NCBI GenBank assembly: GCA_013407085.1
Contig: JACCGJ010020065.1
Location: 62,001 to 126,000, forward strand
Reading direction: 5' to 3'
From: Atriophallophorus winterbourni
Taxonomy: Eukaryota; Platyhelminthes; Trematoda; Plagiorchiida; Microphallidae
DNA length: 64,000 bases
Positions 23,542-34,916 of this stretch are shown one piece after another. The notes under the pieces are model-generated. The model was not told the DNA's origin. It saw only the letters and a list, made by a program, of their open reading frames with translations, and searched no databases. A program made the position numbers and the translations under genes. Each line of letters opens with the position of its first letter. The stretch's first letter is position 1.

Positions 23542-23772
23542 TTACACGTCCTCCAGTTGAATACGTTCCATCACGGTATCTTCGTCATTCTCTTCGGTAG
23601 ACACCAGCAAATATGGATTATCATTGAAAGGACGGAAAGTATAACCGACCGCGGTGAAAAAGATGAAGGTCACCGATTCTTTAAACAACTCCACAGTCCA
23701 GGTGAATGAATAAGTCACGGTGATTGTCAAAAGGTAGGCGATCACACGGGTGAAATAAATGTAGCAGATCAC
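23542..23772 (-). CDS. GPR107-like terminal exon
   Basis: It follows acceptor TTTCTTTCAG with phase 0. It encodes [15 protein letters not shown], the last membrane helices, [13 protein letters not shown], and the acidic tail ending RIQLEDV-stop (TAA at 23544-23542). Confidence 0.95.
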   Translation of the reverse strand: MICYIYFTRVIAYLLTITVTYSFTWTVELFKESVTFIFFTAVGYTFRPFNDNPYLLVSTEENDEDTVMERIQLEDV

Positions 23773-26700
23773 CTGAAAGAAAACAACGTTGAACTATTAT
23801 GAAAATAATAAGTAGTTGGTTCTAAAAAACAATTTGCGGTCGCGAACCAACGGTAAAGGTGGGTACGGACATTCGAATAGTGGGGAGACTTACAGAGATA
23901 TAAAAATGACGGAACGATCGTAGGTTTCGCAAATTGATGGCAGCCTTTCCATCGGTTTGTGATGCGGCCTGAAAATGTTTGATGGACCAGATGACGGGGA
24001 ACAAGATTGCACAGCAGCAAACCAGATCCACGAAAATGAAGATATTTTTCCACAAACCATAACGTGTTGCGCCATCTTCAGATTCATCAAGAATCACCGT
24101 TGCAACGTTGGCCAATACCTGAAGCATATGAGTGACGTAAAGCGAGATTAACGCAGAAGATGAGCGGGGAGGTAATTCATAAGGGAATCATGTAACAAGC
24201 TACCAGTTAATAACAAGTCCAAATATATTCGCGGAAATGCGTATGAATTTAATTTTAGAGTGCGGTATGTAACTAGGCTCTGGTGCAGATGGAAGGCAAG
24301 CTAATTCGAAGGTAGCACAGCACAATGGCTTACCTGCAGCGGGATCACAATCAGAAACAGGCTACGTTCTCGAGGGGTCAGCATACGTTTGATAAACGCC
24401 CAACCAGCACCGATAAGCAGAATAGTGACGAATAACATAACACCTCGGACACTGGAACAAGGAAAATAAACTTTGAAAATCGTGGTTCAAGTCACGAAAA
24501 TCGAACGAAAACGGCTAAACAACATAGCTCAAAGTAACACCCGGGCCGACGAATGAGAGTAAAATGAAGAATCGTAAAGTCAACATGGGTGTCAAATAAA
24601 CCAATCAGTAAAAACGTACATGTGAGTGATGTAGAACATTACGGCTAAGCTTTCCTCCGTGACGCCATGCTTTCCAATCACGTAATAATCAACCTGTAAA
24701 ACGAAATGAGATATGCAATTGATAAATAACGAGTTCATGTTTAAATAGTGAATGAATAAAGCTACATCGTTGTCAGAATGTGACATTTTTAGCATGGGGG
24801 CCAAGCGTCCTATGAGAACTAGGATCAGCTGACTGAAAATTCGTCCATCGAGAAAGGTAAACGTTGACTTGGAATGACGGAGTTCTTCAGTGGAGAGAAT
24901 TTAACGCAAAACAAAGGTCTAAATTTCAAAAATTTGCGGTGAGGTTTCTGTGCCGTAAACAGACAGCGCAGAAATAGAAGTGCTAGAAAGAAGACACCAT
25001 TATTTCGACGCTAAACACTGGTTCTTAAACTGACAACCAATCAAGACGAAAATGCCTAGATAGATGACGCCGAGGAGCAGAAAGCTATGCAATCAGTGAA
25101 GTGATGATGGGATGAATGGACTGGATCGAAACATGCATCCAAAAACCGAGTTTGGAAACGCGAAAAGCGAAATCGGTACGACATGTTCCGTGCGGCTATC
25201 GCTGCCACGCAAGATAAATTGGCAACGACATTTGACGACACTAGAATAATCAATCAAACATTCAACAAAAAACGATAATCCTTAGACAAGATTCTGAATC
25301 ATATAGTGCAAGAGCGTAGTGTCTGTCAAACGCTCTCGGGTGATATTCGGAACACCACCCTGCGGCACAACTCAAGAGCAGGAAGCAACGAAAAGACCGA
25401 CCATATTGATAAAACGCTGGTGTTGTGTTTATGCATTCCCTATATTTTTAATCTGCGGTTACCGTAAAGTATTTGCTTTTTGGACCATTAAAACTTTGAA
25501 TTACATTGAATCCAAAGTGTGGGTTAACAAAACAAAACAAGTTTCAATGGGAAACCACCGATAAACCTGAATTAATCCCTTCACAATGTCTCTCTCTCTC
25601 ACTATGATTTACAGCCATACAGATAGAAAATAGAAATTCAAACGAAAAATCTAAGGAAAAGCAGGTATAAACACACTGGGTCGTGGTGATAACACACGGA
25701 TCGCGACATGCAATCGGGTTTTGTAAACCAGTAAACCGATATGAAGAACTGATTATAAATGACAAAACATCTAATCGAAAATAGAGGGGATAATCATGTT
25801 AAAGCTACATAAAATTCACCAAAATGAACACCACGAAAAAATCATATGAGGTAGAGAACTTACCGCATGGAAGAGCAACGAAATGGCCTTGACTACAACG
25901 ACGGCAAGCATCAGATAATGAATTCGGAACTTTGTATGTCTAAAACGTGTAAAAAAACACGATCATAAATGCGTCCTTCACGGCGAGTTGCAGTACAGCC
26001 AGAAATCGCACTGTAATGCAGCACATCAGATGGAACATGATTGATTCTAACGCCATATATTGTCTCGGAGTTTTGATTCATGTTATTCTGCTGAATGTCT
26101 ACAGTATGGTATGATGGTATGAAAGCACAAGCCTGATCCAGGCAGTGCCGCACAGTCAGAGACGGCACGTGGGCTAAGATACAGTGGCACGGAGCCAATG
26201 CGCACAGCCACACAATCTCAAATGACAAAGCATATTTGACGACACAGAGAAACCTTCGAAAAGCGTGGTTATACTGCGAAACTATTCGATAAAGGCAAGG
26301 TATGGCAATGACAATGATTTTATGCACCCAGCGGTGTGACGATATTATAGACAAGCCAACTTGAAAGACGAACAGAAAACACCGTGTTTTATATAAATGT
26401 CTTAGTTTTCACCTGAAGTCGCCATTGCTACGAGTGGTGATGGGGGCAACCTCGTATAAAGTATAAAATGTAAAAAATAGAATGTGCCTCCAATCACCGA
26501 AAACTAAGTTCAGCGGTGTGAATGTTGTTCCAATGGTGTTCGCCGAGCTGGCGTTGTTTGTTCAGGAAGTTTCGTCATCACAATAGATGATATCATCAGA
26601 TAACGAACGAAGTTTAGCCAATGAGGTCTCTACGCTGATGACGAAACGTACTGAATAAACAATGCTAGCTCGCGAACACCATTTGAACAATCCTGGTCTG

Positions 26701-29700
26701 TTCGCGTGGCGCCTCTCATTTTGGTTTAACTGCCCTTACAAAAAAGAATGGCAGGAACATGGCACCAGAAAAACAGTTTGCTTCTGGTATGTATGCATGA
26801 AATCACAAGCCTGATCCAGACAAAGTACCACACAGTTGTAGACTGCGCGTGGGTCGAAATACTAACAGGTTGTTCAGATCTAGGCAGACATGATAAATGA
26901 AAATGGCAGTGGGACTCCAGCTGGTTTCCGCATGCAGTTCACTAGCGATGGCAAGTCACGGCACGGTGGACTGTACGATTGCACATCCATGCTTCTGGTA
27001 GACACAGCTGAGCCCATAGCTATATTGTTTTGTCAAAAGTCCAGTCGTGAAAAGAACTTTCGAGGTATAACAAATATGCTGACCCGTGATCACTTTACAC
27101 GTATCACGAATCATCATCCAGCAGGTGGCACTTGGAAATGCATGGCAAGTCGACTGGAAGAAAACACTGGGCGATGATGGAGAACACTTCGTTCCGAAAT
27201 TATTGAAGTCCCTGATAAATTAACAAGTTGTGTTAAGAAGTACCCACCGATCTTGGGTCACAACAATTCGCTGTCCCAATAAAGCCATCATCATCATCAT
27301 CAAAGACAGCATTACACCGGTAGCACGTACCGAATGCTTAACTACCATACAACCATGAAAAAGTAAAATCATAAAAGATGGGGAAGGGTGGGACTTAAAT
27401 TGCTACGGCTTCTATAGAAGAGTAAGCACAAACAAACTGGGAAGAGGTGCCTACACCTCGAATGGAACATGCATTCAAACAAGTTTCGTGAACAAGTAGA
27501 GCAACATCAGCACGGCAGCTTCCTTGCGGCTTTCACTGTCATTCATCATAACAAGCTTTTCTCGTCACTCCGCTTGACAACATACAAGGTTATGCAAACA
27601 CTCCAAGAAGATGCTTAGTGCAAGACCGCCATTGAACACGGTTACGGGACATATCCTGAAGCGTAACTAACCATTGCGATATATGATCGCGGGGACACCA
27701 GCCTGGAAGACGCGCTGCGCCTACTTTGGAAAGGTTACTAGTAATAATTTTTAGCTGCCTATGCCATGTGACGGTTTGGCCACCCCGAGATTTACGCCAA
27801 TCAGGATGTGGCGTCGCAAAAAGAATCTGTTTCGGAAGTCGGTGGTCCGGCATCCGTAAAACGTGACCCAACCAGCGTAACCTATGCAGGTTGATCTGCT
27901 TCTCTATATCGACATTACTACCAAACAACTTATTTCGGAGAACATCGGTGCGCATACGATTGTAACAGCTAACTCCTAGAATGCTGCGGTTGTCAAATAC
28001 TTGGAGACGCTGAATGTGTTCTTTACGTAAGGTCCAGGTTTCGCATCCATACAGTAACACAGCCCGAACTGTCGCTTTATAGACTCTACCCTTGAGTAGC
28101 ACAGACAGTCCTTTCTGACGCCAGAGGTGACCTAGGTTGCGGAATGCCGATTGAACCACGAGGATAGCCCTCATACTAAACACAAATGTGATGATGATTT
28201 ACTTGTGAAGAATAGTATTATTTTGTAACGACTTCACGCGAAGGCGGTTAAAATAAAAAAAGGCTGGTAGGACATCTCCACAATTGGGCGTTCGGTTCTG
28301 CGGTGGATAAACACTAGCGTGCGGGACTTAAACTGTGCACAAGGATTAGACAAGCACCTGCACGCAACTAAAACAATTAAAGGATTGCACAGCAGGCAGA
28401 AATGTGACTGCAACTGCTACATGCGTTGGCACTGAAGTTATACAGGCTTGAACACGCCACCCCACAGACAGACAGCCTATTTGGGAAATCGCAGTCAAAA
28501 TTTTCAGCGCCCATGTTGTTCTTAGTCAGCTTAAGATTGGTCAGATCAATGCAAAATAAAACTGATCCCTGTTCGTATTAACAGCCCTGGCTTGACGAAG
28601 TTTCTGAATCAGAAATGAAATCTTACAAACAAACTGCTCAAAACCGATTCATTATAAACTTTTTTTCAGAAATATACATACCCGATCGGTCTCAAACTTT
28701 TCCACCGGTACATTTTACTAAACATAGTCCTGAATACTTTAATGTAAAAGGGGGAAATCACTGCGGCTCAACATCGTGAGGTCACAAAGCTGAAACTGAG
28801 GAGGGTATACAGGTTTATTTGAATTGTGAGATCCGGTGAAATGAGTCGGAACATTGAGGCATCGCATTGAATCGAAAGGGTGAATAGTTGGATCAACATC
28901 CAAGAGAGAAATACTTACTTGGACCACCGAAGATACATAAACCATGATAAACTTGCCGCTAAATAGAGGCAACATAGGATAAAGTAGAGCGTCGGAAGGG
29001 GTTGTTCTCCCGCGGACAAGTAGCCTCCAGTATTCCATTCGACCATTCGAAGCTGTTTATAAATAAAACAATATACGGATAACAGCTGAGCCCACAGAAA
29101 TATAGAAAATCCGTTTTGGCCAAGCGGAAATCGTTTTTGTGAAAACAAAGTAGAACAATCCATCTGGCAATTGTAGAGCAATGGTCGTGGTAGAGCTTGA
29201 TCCATGAAAAGTGGCACACAGTCATGAACCGCGCGTGGGCTAAAATACTGTCAGGTTGCCCAGGCCTATACAGATACGAGAATCAAAATAGAAATAGGAA
29301 GAACAGTGAGATTCCAGCGTGTACCGAAAACAGCTCCCTACTGATGATGCACCGTGTTACCTGCGCAGTACAAAAGTACTGCATCATCATCATCATGAAG
29401 CACAAGTCTGGATCCAGACAAAATGCCAAGCAATATGAGACAGGAAAAGCAGATAAGCAAGCGCGTGAAAAAAGGGAAAGCAGGCAAGCGGAATATGCAA
29501 AAACAAATGCGCAAAAAACATGCGATTTTGTGGTTTTTTGTTTTGTTTTTTATATAAAATAATATCGGATAAAAATTATGATACATGATACAATACACTG
29601 CCGCCACTGACTGCACGATTGCAGATCCTTGCAGGAGTGGAGCACATAGGATGTTGCAATCAACAAACGCTAAAACGTTTTCTCCGAATGCAACCAGTTA

Positions 29701-30149
29701 CAAGAAATTAGGTGATACGTAGTTACCACTGTACTTCAGTGTACATATCTCACATTAATGTTACACAGAAAAGACAACCATGTAAAGACATCTCGGATTT
29801 GTTTTGCTTCAAAAGGTTCCATGTACGCGAACGACACACAACGGTAGCTCAAAAGACACTGGTTCATACATTCTAATGTCAACTGATCAAATTCTCAAGC
29901 AAATTACTTCACTTTAGGATAGCTGTTATTCAAACTCCTGTTGATACTTTCCATCCACTAACAACGCGGTATCTAAATGAACATGGCCACGTCACGTAAA
30001 TGTATGAAAAGAAAATGTGCATATGATCGGGAGAAACTCACCGTCAAATTTATAGGAGTACGTTGAACATCATCATCCAGAGAAGGGCAATTGTGCAGAA
30101 AAAAGTTGTACAACCCTTCATCCGTAGCATTGGGGAAGCGAACAGTGAA
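23542..30149 (-). CDS. GPR107/GPR108-like (LUSTR family) seven-transmembrane protein, C-terminal part
   Basis: Seven exons (30149-30042, 29052-28919, 25939-25864, 24693-24620, 24451-24334, 24118-23894, 23772-23542) join in one frame to 321 codons and a TAA stop, all with GT-AG introns. Family landmarks appear in order: [11 protein letters not shown] in the luminal domain, [12 protein letters not shown] before TM1, [53 protein letters not shown] and [10 protein letters not shown], then an acidic tail. Human family members are about 550-600 residues, so roughly the N-terminal 250 residues with signal peptide lie upstream and are not placed. Known members act in the Golgi/trans-Golgi and in retrograde and clathrin-linked transport; activity as a G-protein receptor is not established. 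Transcribed toward the collagen gene. GPR107 and GPR108 cannot be distinguished here. Confidence 0.94.
23894..24118 (-). CDS. GPR107-like exon (75 codons)
   Basis: Phase 0 at both ends. It encodes [48 protein letters not shown] and SFRHFYIS. This is the most conserved stretch of the family. Donor GTAAGT. Confidence 0.96.
24334..24451 (-). CDS. GPR107-like exon
   Basis: It begins with one base completing an Ile codon and encodes [19 protein letters not shown], then [20 protein letters not shown]. Donor GTAAGC. Confidence 0.95.
24620..24693 (-). CDS. GPR107-like exon (74 bp)
   Basis: Acceptor TTTTACAG, donor GTACGT. It encodes [20 protein letters not shown] then YITH and two bases of the next codon. 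Confidence 0.93.
25430..25520 (+). mobile_element. Solo 3' end of the CR1-like family with pentamer tail
   Basis: GCTTTTTGGACCATTAAAAC followed by TTGAATTACATTGAA matches the 3' end of the CR1-like elements at 14.5 and 63.2 kb. It lies in a GPR107-like intron, and no RT sequence accompanies it. Confidence 0.65.
25864..25939 (-). CDS. GPR107-like exon (76 bp)
   Basis: Acceptor CGTTTTAG, donor GTAAGT. It encodes [20 protein letters not shown] and LLFHA, a transmembrane helix. Confidence 0.93.
26104..26183 (-). mobile_element. SINE-like family copy 2, 3' third only
   Basis: It matches the tail-proximal 80 bases of the SINE-like family (GCACAAGCCTGATCCAGGCA on the + strand), with a short ATGGT-rich tail. 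Intronic in the GPR107-like gene. Confidence 0.75.
26525..26690. repeat. Imperfect foldback, about 56-bp arms
   Basis: The left arm (26525-26580, TTGTTCCAATGGTGTTCGCC...) is the reverse complement of the right arm (26636-26690, ...GCGAACACCATTTGAACAA), with a ~55-base spacer. Both arms carry TGATGACGAAAC when read outward. It lies in a GPR107-like intron and is a MITE-like or foldback element. Confidence 0.8.
26790..26990 (-). mobile_element. SINE-like family copy 3, with target-site duplication
   Basis: Diverged but nearly full-length copy. It is flanked by a perfect 10-bp direct repeat, GCTTCTGGTA, at 26780-26789 and 26991-27000, which fixes both ends. Confidence 0.88.
27001..27285 (+). 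other. Unclassified repeat 3' end with AATAAAG and (CAT)n
   Basis: The segment ends CCAATAAAG then (CATCAT)n, directly abutting the tail of the next LINE. The layout (AATAAA plus simple-repeat tail) resembles other retroelement 3' ends in the window, but no family was identified. Confidence 0.35.
27286..28146 (-). mobile_element. RTE-type LINE, 3' truncated copy
   Basis: Near-identical to the last ~860 bases of the full-length element at 36170-40002. It contains the C-terminal ORF ([37 protein letters not shown]-stop), the 3' untranslated region, and a (GAT)n-type tail at its low end. It differs by a 9-base deletion removing three codons near 27990 and a few substitutions. In a GPR107-like intron. 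Confidence 0.93.
28147..28918. other. GPR107-like intron, repeat 'M' fragment
   Basis: Near 28590-28650, TTGACGAAGTTTCTGAATCA followed by GAAATGAAATC is shared with 50671-50735. The remainder is unrecognised. Confidence 0.5.
28919..29052 (-). CDS. GPR107-like exon, TM1
   Basis: Acceptor ATAAACAG, donor GTAAGT. It encodes [20 protein letters not shown], then a hydrophobic helix ending [19 protein letters not shown] is a family signature just before the first membrane helix. Confidence 0.92.
29189..29430 (-). mobile_element. SINE-like family copies 4 and 5 (partial, adjacent)
   Basis: A truncated copy (29189-29384) is followed at once by a short (ATC)n tail and the first ~35 bases of another copy (29398-29430). 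Both are in the same orientation, in a GPR107-like intron. Confidence 0.7.
29431..30041. other. GPR107-like intron remainder
   Basis: AT-rich, nothing recognised. Confidence 0.6.
30042..30149 (-). CDS. GPR107-like exon, luminal domain
   Basis: Exactly 36 codons, phase 0. Acceptor CACATCTAG, donor GTGAGT. It encodes [20 protein letters not shown] then CPSLDDD; EGLY..FFHxC-like is the conserved end of the family's luminal domain. NAT is a potential N-glycosylation site. Confidence 0.9.
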
Positions 30150-30249
30150 CTAGATGTGATATAAAAGTAAACTTGATCAAAAGTTAAGAACAATTGCAAC
30201 GAAAACGCCAAAAGTGAACGTATAGGGATCGGCGGTGCTGGTGACTAAC

Positions 30250-30326
30250 CCTTTCAAACCCAGCTGCGTTCTCTACCGAGTCCAGTCCATTGCTTAGATA
30301 GCTGTTTTCGGACACACCCGATAGCC
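30250..30326 (-). CDS. Possible further upstream GPR107-like exon
   Basis: A 77-base candidate bounded by AG (TATAAG) and GTTAGT joins in frame to the next exon. It encodes LSGVSENSYLSNGLDSVENA then AGFER. This region is a poorly conserved linker in the family, so support rests on frame and splice sites only. Confidence 0.4.
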
Positions 30327-30465
30327 CTTATATTCCCACATCGAATTCCACTGGATTGCGTTGACAATGCTAAGCTGTCAAACTCCTTAAATTGATGGCC
30401 ACATCAGCACCTACGATCACATTTAAAACATATGGGTCTTCATCACGACGCTCACTAGGTCGTAC

Positions 30466-30697
30466 GGTATGAAAGCTCAAGCCTGATCCAGGCAAAGTGC
30501 CGCACAGTCCGAGACTGCACGTGGGCTAAGATACTGTCAGGTTGCCCAGGCCTAGACAGATATGAGGAAGAAAAAAGAACAGGAAATGGTAGTGAGGCTC
30601 CAGCCTGTTACAGCACGCAGCTCACTACCTCTGGCCAATCAATTTAGCACGGTGTTAGCAGCACAGCACAAAGTACTGCACGCTTTCACATCCGTGC
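30466..30697 (-). mobile_element. SINE-like family copy 6
   Basis: Full-length copy with 5' end CACGGATGTG (on the - strand) and tail-side ATACCG at 30466. It faces copy 7 in inverted orientation. Confidence 0.88.
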
Positions 30698-30875
30698 AAA
30701 TTGTGGCGGGTTGGTCCATACAAGACCTTCATTAGAGAAAACCGGCCTGTTCTGTAACAAACCATGGGTAGAGAGCGTATTCCATTCCATCGGGTATAAG
30801 ACGTAAAAATACTTCGCTGGGAATGCAACAGCGTGGTGACATGATAAATCGATCTGTGAGGTTACTTTTGATGGG

Positions 30876-31119
30876 ACGGATGTGTAATCGTGCAGTATTT
30901 CTGTGCTGTGCGGGTAACATTGCTAAATTGATTGGCCACCGGTAGTGAGCTGCATGCTGAAACACGCTGGAATATCACTATCCTATCTATCTTCTTTCTA
31001 TTCATTTTGTCATATCTGTCTAGGCCTGTGCAACCTGACAGTATCTTCGCCCACGTGCAGTCTCTGACTGTACGGCACTTTGCCTGGATCAGGCTTGTGC
31101 GTTCATTCATTCATTCATG
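30876..31119 (+). mobile_element. SINE-like family copy 7
   Basis: Full-length copy with an (ATTC)n tail at 31101-31119, a different tail unit from copy 1. Inverted relative to copy 6, separated by about 180 bases. Confidence 0.88.
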
Positions 31120-32026
31120 TGGGAAATCCACGCTGGTTGTGATGTCAGTCTTGTGAGCTTTATTCGTGATGTTGTCAGATCTAGGGAAAATGCTACTCTT
31201 GCAGTATGACGGTTCTGTGGATTGCGTCTCTCTTAGCTTGTGAGCTGTCAACCGGTAGGTCTACTTTTGCTGGTTAGACGTTGGGCGAAATGAATGGATG
31301 CGATTTGTTCATTAGGCTTTCGAAGCATTTTTACTTCCCTCTGATTATCGATTCATCCTTTTTCTTTACCGGTAGCTCGGGGTTTCTGTTCTCCGGTGAA
31401 TGTCACCTACCATTTGAAACAGAGATATCAAGTGAACAGTTGTAGGTGAGTTTGAAAATCTCGGTTTTGTATAAGACAATCGCCTTTCGTACACCAATGG
31501 GCTGATGCAAAGAAGCGACAGACGTATCAGATGGATCTATGCGCGCCGGGTGGGCGATTCATGCAGATAATAAGCACAGTTTTCGATGATGCGGCGGACA
31601 ATAAGAAAGGGACAAACTTTGAGAACGTTGACAGATTCAGTTATCGTGAGCATGCACGAAATCGCGAATCAGGCGGTGATGCTTGACCAAAGAAACATAG
31701 ACCAGAATACAATCGGACATCCTCAACGCAATAGATTGATGCGCGATCACGAGTGGGTTATGTCGTGAAGCATGTAGTGAATATTGTTCACATCAACATA
31801 TAGCAATGACGAGGTGTAGGTAGCACACGTTGACAGAAACAGGCATAGATACATGGGCACATATCAGTCAGGCAGCACAATACACATTCACGCTTGATTC
31901 ACCGCCCATTCTGCAACAGAAACACGCTCATCAAGCAGAGTACACGAATTCGCTTGTTCTCATATTAGTAAGAGCAGTATCGCTGTGTTCAGCGGAGCAC
32001 AGAATCGGACAAGTGCCTTCGGGCGT
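31120..32026. other. Unrecognised stretch
   Basis: No repeat or coding homology seen. Open frames up to 70 codons are without recognisable motifs. Confidence 0.5.
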
Positions 32027-32245
32027 TTGCACGTGTGCGTAATAGTGCAATAGTTCTGTACTACTCAGCTAACACCGTGCTAAAGTAATTTGTCATGTAA
32101 AAACACACTGAAGTCTGCCATTTGCCATGCCTTATATCTGTCCAAGCCAGGGCAACCTGGCAATATGTTCGCCCATTTGCAGTCTATGACTGTGCCGCAA
32201 TTTGCCTGGATCAAGCTTGTGATTTTATGCATACATACACACAAA
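32027..32245 (+). mobile_element. SINE-like family copy 8, diverged
   Basis: The central block TATCTGTCCAAGCCAGGGCA and the tail (ATAC)n are recognisable. The 5' third is heavily mutated. Confidence 0.75.
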
Positions 32246-32253
32246 CGTATATT

Positions 32254-32351
32254 CATGTACGAAATCTCAAGCATAATCCTGGCAAAGTTACACAGTCATA
32301 GAGTGCACGTGGGCTAAGATACTGTCAGGTAGCCCAGGCCTAGATAGATGT
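32254..32351 (-). mobile_element. SINE-like family copy 9, partial
   Basis: 3' half only (TCTCAAGCATAATCCTGGCA on +). Cut off where copy 10 inserted. Confidence 0.75.
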
Positions 32352-32364
32352 GTACACGGAAAGT

Positions 32365-32595
32365 GCGGTATGAAAGCACAAGCCTGATCCAGGCAAAGTG
32401 CCGCACAGTCAGAGACTGCACGTGGGCTAAGATGCTGTCAGGTTGCCCAGGCCTAGACAGATATGAGGGGGGGAATTGAAATAGAAATGGCAGTGAGACT
32501 CCAGCGTGTACTCGCAGGCAGCTCACTACCGTTGGCCAATCAATTTAGCACGATGTTAGCCGCACAGCACAGAAATGCTGCACGATTGCACATCC
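32365..32595 (-). mobile_element. SINE-like family copy 10, with target-site duplication
   Basis: Well-preserved full-length copy flanked by a perfect 13-bp duplication, GTACACGGAAAGT, at 32352-32364 and 32596-32608. It lies at the edge of copy 9. Confidence 0.92.
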
Positions 32596-32608
32596 GTACA
32601 CGGAAAGT

Positions 32609-33349
32609 AGTTGCTCACAGTCACTTCTTATAAATGTGCTACTGTGCAGCAATTCGGTAGTACACAGGAAATACCGCGCTGAATTAATTACCACCAGTAA
32701 TTAAGCTGCCTGCGAGAATTCGCTGTAGTTTTCCCGATATAATCGGATTTCTATAAATTCGCCTGTGCATTGGCAACCCGCAGTTCAACAAAAGTACAGC
32801 CTTGCTCTAAACTTGTGACTTTATACACGCATAACTGTCAGTGCCAAAATGCGGGCCCAATGAAATAAAAAAGATAGCCGTGATTAACCAGTGAAACCAT
32901 GAACGAGACACGAACTAACGGCCACAATACCCCGACAATATAATTAAAACCGAGGCGTCAATTGAAAATGAGTAAACACAAAAACCGTACTCACTTGAAC
33001 ACTGACGCCATTTCGGTGGACGTCCAGCGGAAAAACACGAACGGAGCCTAAAACGGGAAATCGCGACAACAAAATGTATACGTATGTTAAAGAACAAGTG
33101 TTGAAAGTGCCGTTTTCCAAAGAACGGTACAGTCCCATGAAGCATCTACCACTGGCTTCGAAGTCGACAGGTGGTTCATCTTAAGTAACGATGCGGGAGC
33201 CAACAACTTTCATGACTCGTTATAACTTTTTACGCATGTGCGACTCCGAAATGTTCAGACTTGAGGCGTGAAAGCGTAAGCAGCAACGTCCAAGCGTGAC
33301 CGCCATCAGAGAGTGAACCTTGTCGTTGGGGAGTCTGCGTGGGTAACTT
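32609..33349. other. Stretch with a weak exon candidate
   Basis: On the - strand, 33047-32995 is bounded by CCCGTTTTAG and GTGAGTAC and could encode GSVRVFPLDVHRNGVSVQ. It might be an N-terminal exon of the GPR107-like gene, but no family motif confirms this. Nothing else is recognised. Confidence 0.25.
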
Positions 33350-34664
33350 GATGTTGTTGTTGTTGTTAGCCTCCTTCGGTCGATGTCGACCATGGATGTA
33401 CATCACATCGCATGAATTTCATGTTTTGCAGCTTTTTGAATGACTAAACTGTCCGATTCGGGAGGAACAATCTCTCCCGCAGCGCTTGCAACAATAGTCA
33501 GAACTCTGTTGTATTGCATCAGTTGCACGCCGGCGGTGTGATCTGCGTTCAGCAGTCAAGAGCTGTATCTGCTCCTCCCCAGCTTGCAGACGCTTTACAC
33601 AATGCCTTTAACGTCAGTGGTCTGGAGCTAGTTCTTCCAAACTCGCGGGGTCAATGCCAAGAGCTTTCATATATCTTTTGCAAACGTCTTTGAACCGCAA
33701 GTGCGGTCTGCCCAATGGTCGACTTCCTAATTGCAACTCACTATAGAGTAGATCTTTCGTAATACGACCATTTTCCATTCTGTGGACATGGCCAAGTTAC
33801 CGCAGGCAACACTGTCGTAAAAGGGTGAACATGCTCTGTAGACCAGCTTTTGAAAGCACTTCAGCATTAGTCACTGTCCATCCACGATATGTTCAATATA
33901 TGACGGATGCTTCGTAGATAGAAAGCATTCAGCTTCCGTTCGTGTCTTGCGTGGGTGGTCCAGGTTTCACTGCAGTACAGTAAAGCATTTAGTACGCACG
34001 CGCTGTATACCATCATCTTTGTTTTTACAGTCAACTTGCGGTTACCCCAAACACGAGAGTTCAATCGGGACAAAATGACAGCTGCTCTGCCAATCCGCTC
34101 ATCAATTTTCGTGTCTAGCGAGAGGTTATCCGCATTGGTTGAACCAAGGTATGTGAACTGATGTCTTCTGTCCTCGTCTTAAGAGCGTGCTTCAGAAGAA
34201 GAGCAAAGAAAATGGCGATCAGCGTGGGGGCAAGAACACACCCTTGTTTGACGCCACGGTGAATTTCCAAGGCTTCTGAACTAAAACCGTTGAAATGGAC
34301 ATAGCCCATCATGCATGAGTGGAACGAAATGAGTTAGAGCAGTCTTGGGGGACAGCCTATCAGATCAAGCATTTTAAAATGACCCTCCCAGTTGACATAG
34401 AAGAATGCCTTCGTTAAATCAATAAAAGCAGCGTATAATGGCATACGCTGTTCCCGACACTTTTCTTGAAGTTGTCTCAAGGAGAAGATCATGTTAACGG
34501 TTGATCTTCCTTTGCGGAAGCCACATTGAGATTCGGACTAAATTCTATCAGCTAAAACTTGTAGCCAGATCTGTAAGACTTTAGCAAACAATTTGCCTAC
34601 AACATTCAGAAGGGAGATTCCTCTGTCATTGTCTTGCAGTCGCCTCTATCACCCTTGATGATCA
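33350..34664 (-). mobile_element. RTE-like LINE family 'K', 3' part
   Basis: RT and C-terminal region on the - strand: RGISLLNVVGKLF, CGFRKGRSTVNMIFSLRQLQ, FIDLTKAF, GVKQGCVLAPTL, and thumb segment YSACVLNALLYCSETW. Stops and shifts break the frame; the RT catalytic YxDD region is missing near 34150. The 3' end has a (CAA)n-type tail at 33352-33370. A SINE copy truncates it on the 5' side. Confidence 0.88.
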
Positions 34665-34673
34665 ATAGAATAT

Positions 34674-34907
34674 GGCATGGTATGAAAACAAACCTGATCC
34701 AGGCAAAGTGCCGCACAGTCAGAGACTGCATGTGGGCTCAGATACTGTCAGGTTGCCCAGGACTAGACAGATATGAGGGTGGAAATAGAAATGCTAGTGA
34801 GACTCCAGCGTGTTTCAGCATGCAGCTCACTACCGTTGGCCAATCAATTTAACACGATGTTAGCCGTACAGCACGGAAATGCTGCACGATTGCACATCCG
34901 TGCATCC
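34674..34907 (-). mobile_element. SINE-like family copy 11, with target-site duplication
   Basis: Full-length copy flanked by a 9-bp direct repeat, ATAGAATAT, at 34665-34673 and 34908-34916. Inserted at the 5' edge of K element sequence. Confidence 0.9.
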
Positions 34908-34916
34908 ATAGAATAT

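Noticed and set aside
32080..32526. Conserved peptide-like string [20 protein letters not shown] in many frames across the window
   Set aside because: It is the translation of the SINE-like repeat; identical strings occur wherever a copy lies, so it is not a protein family.
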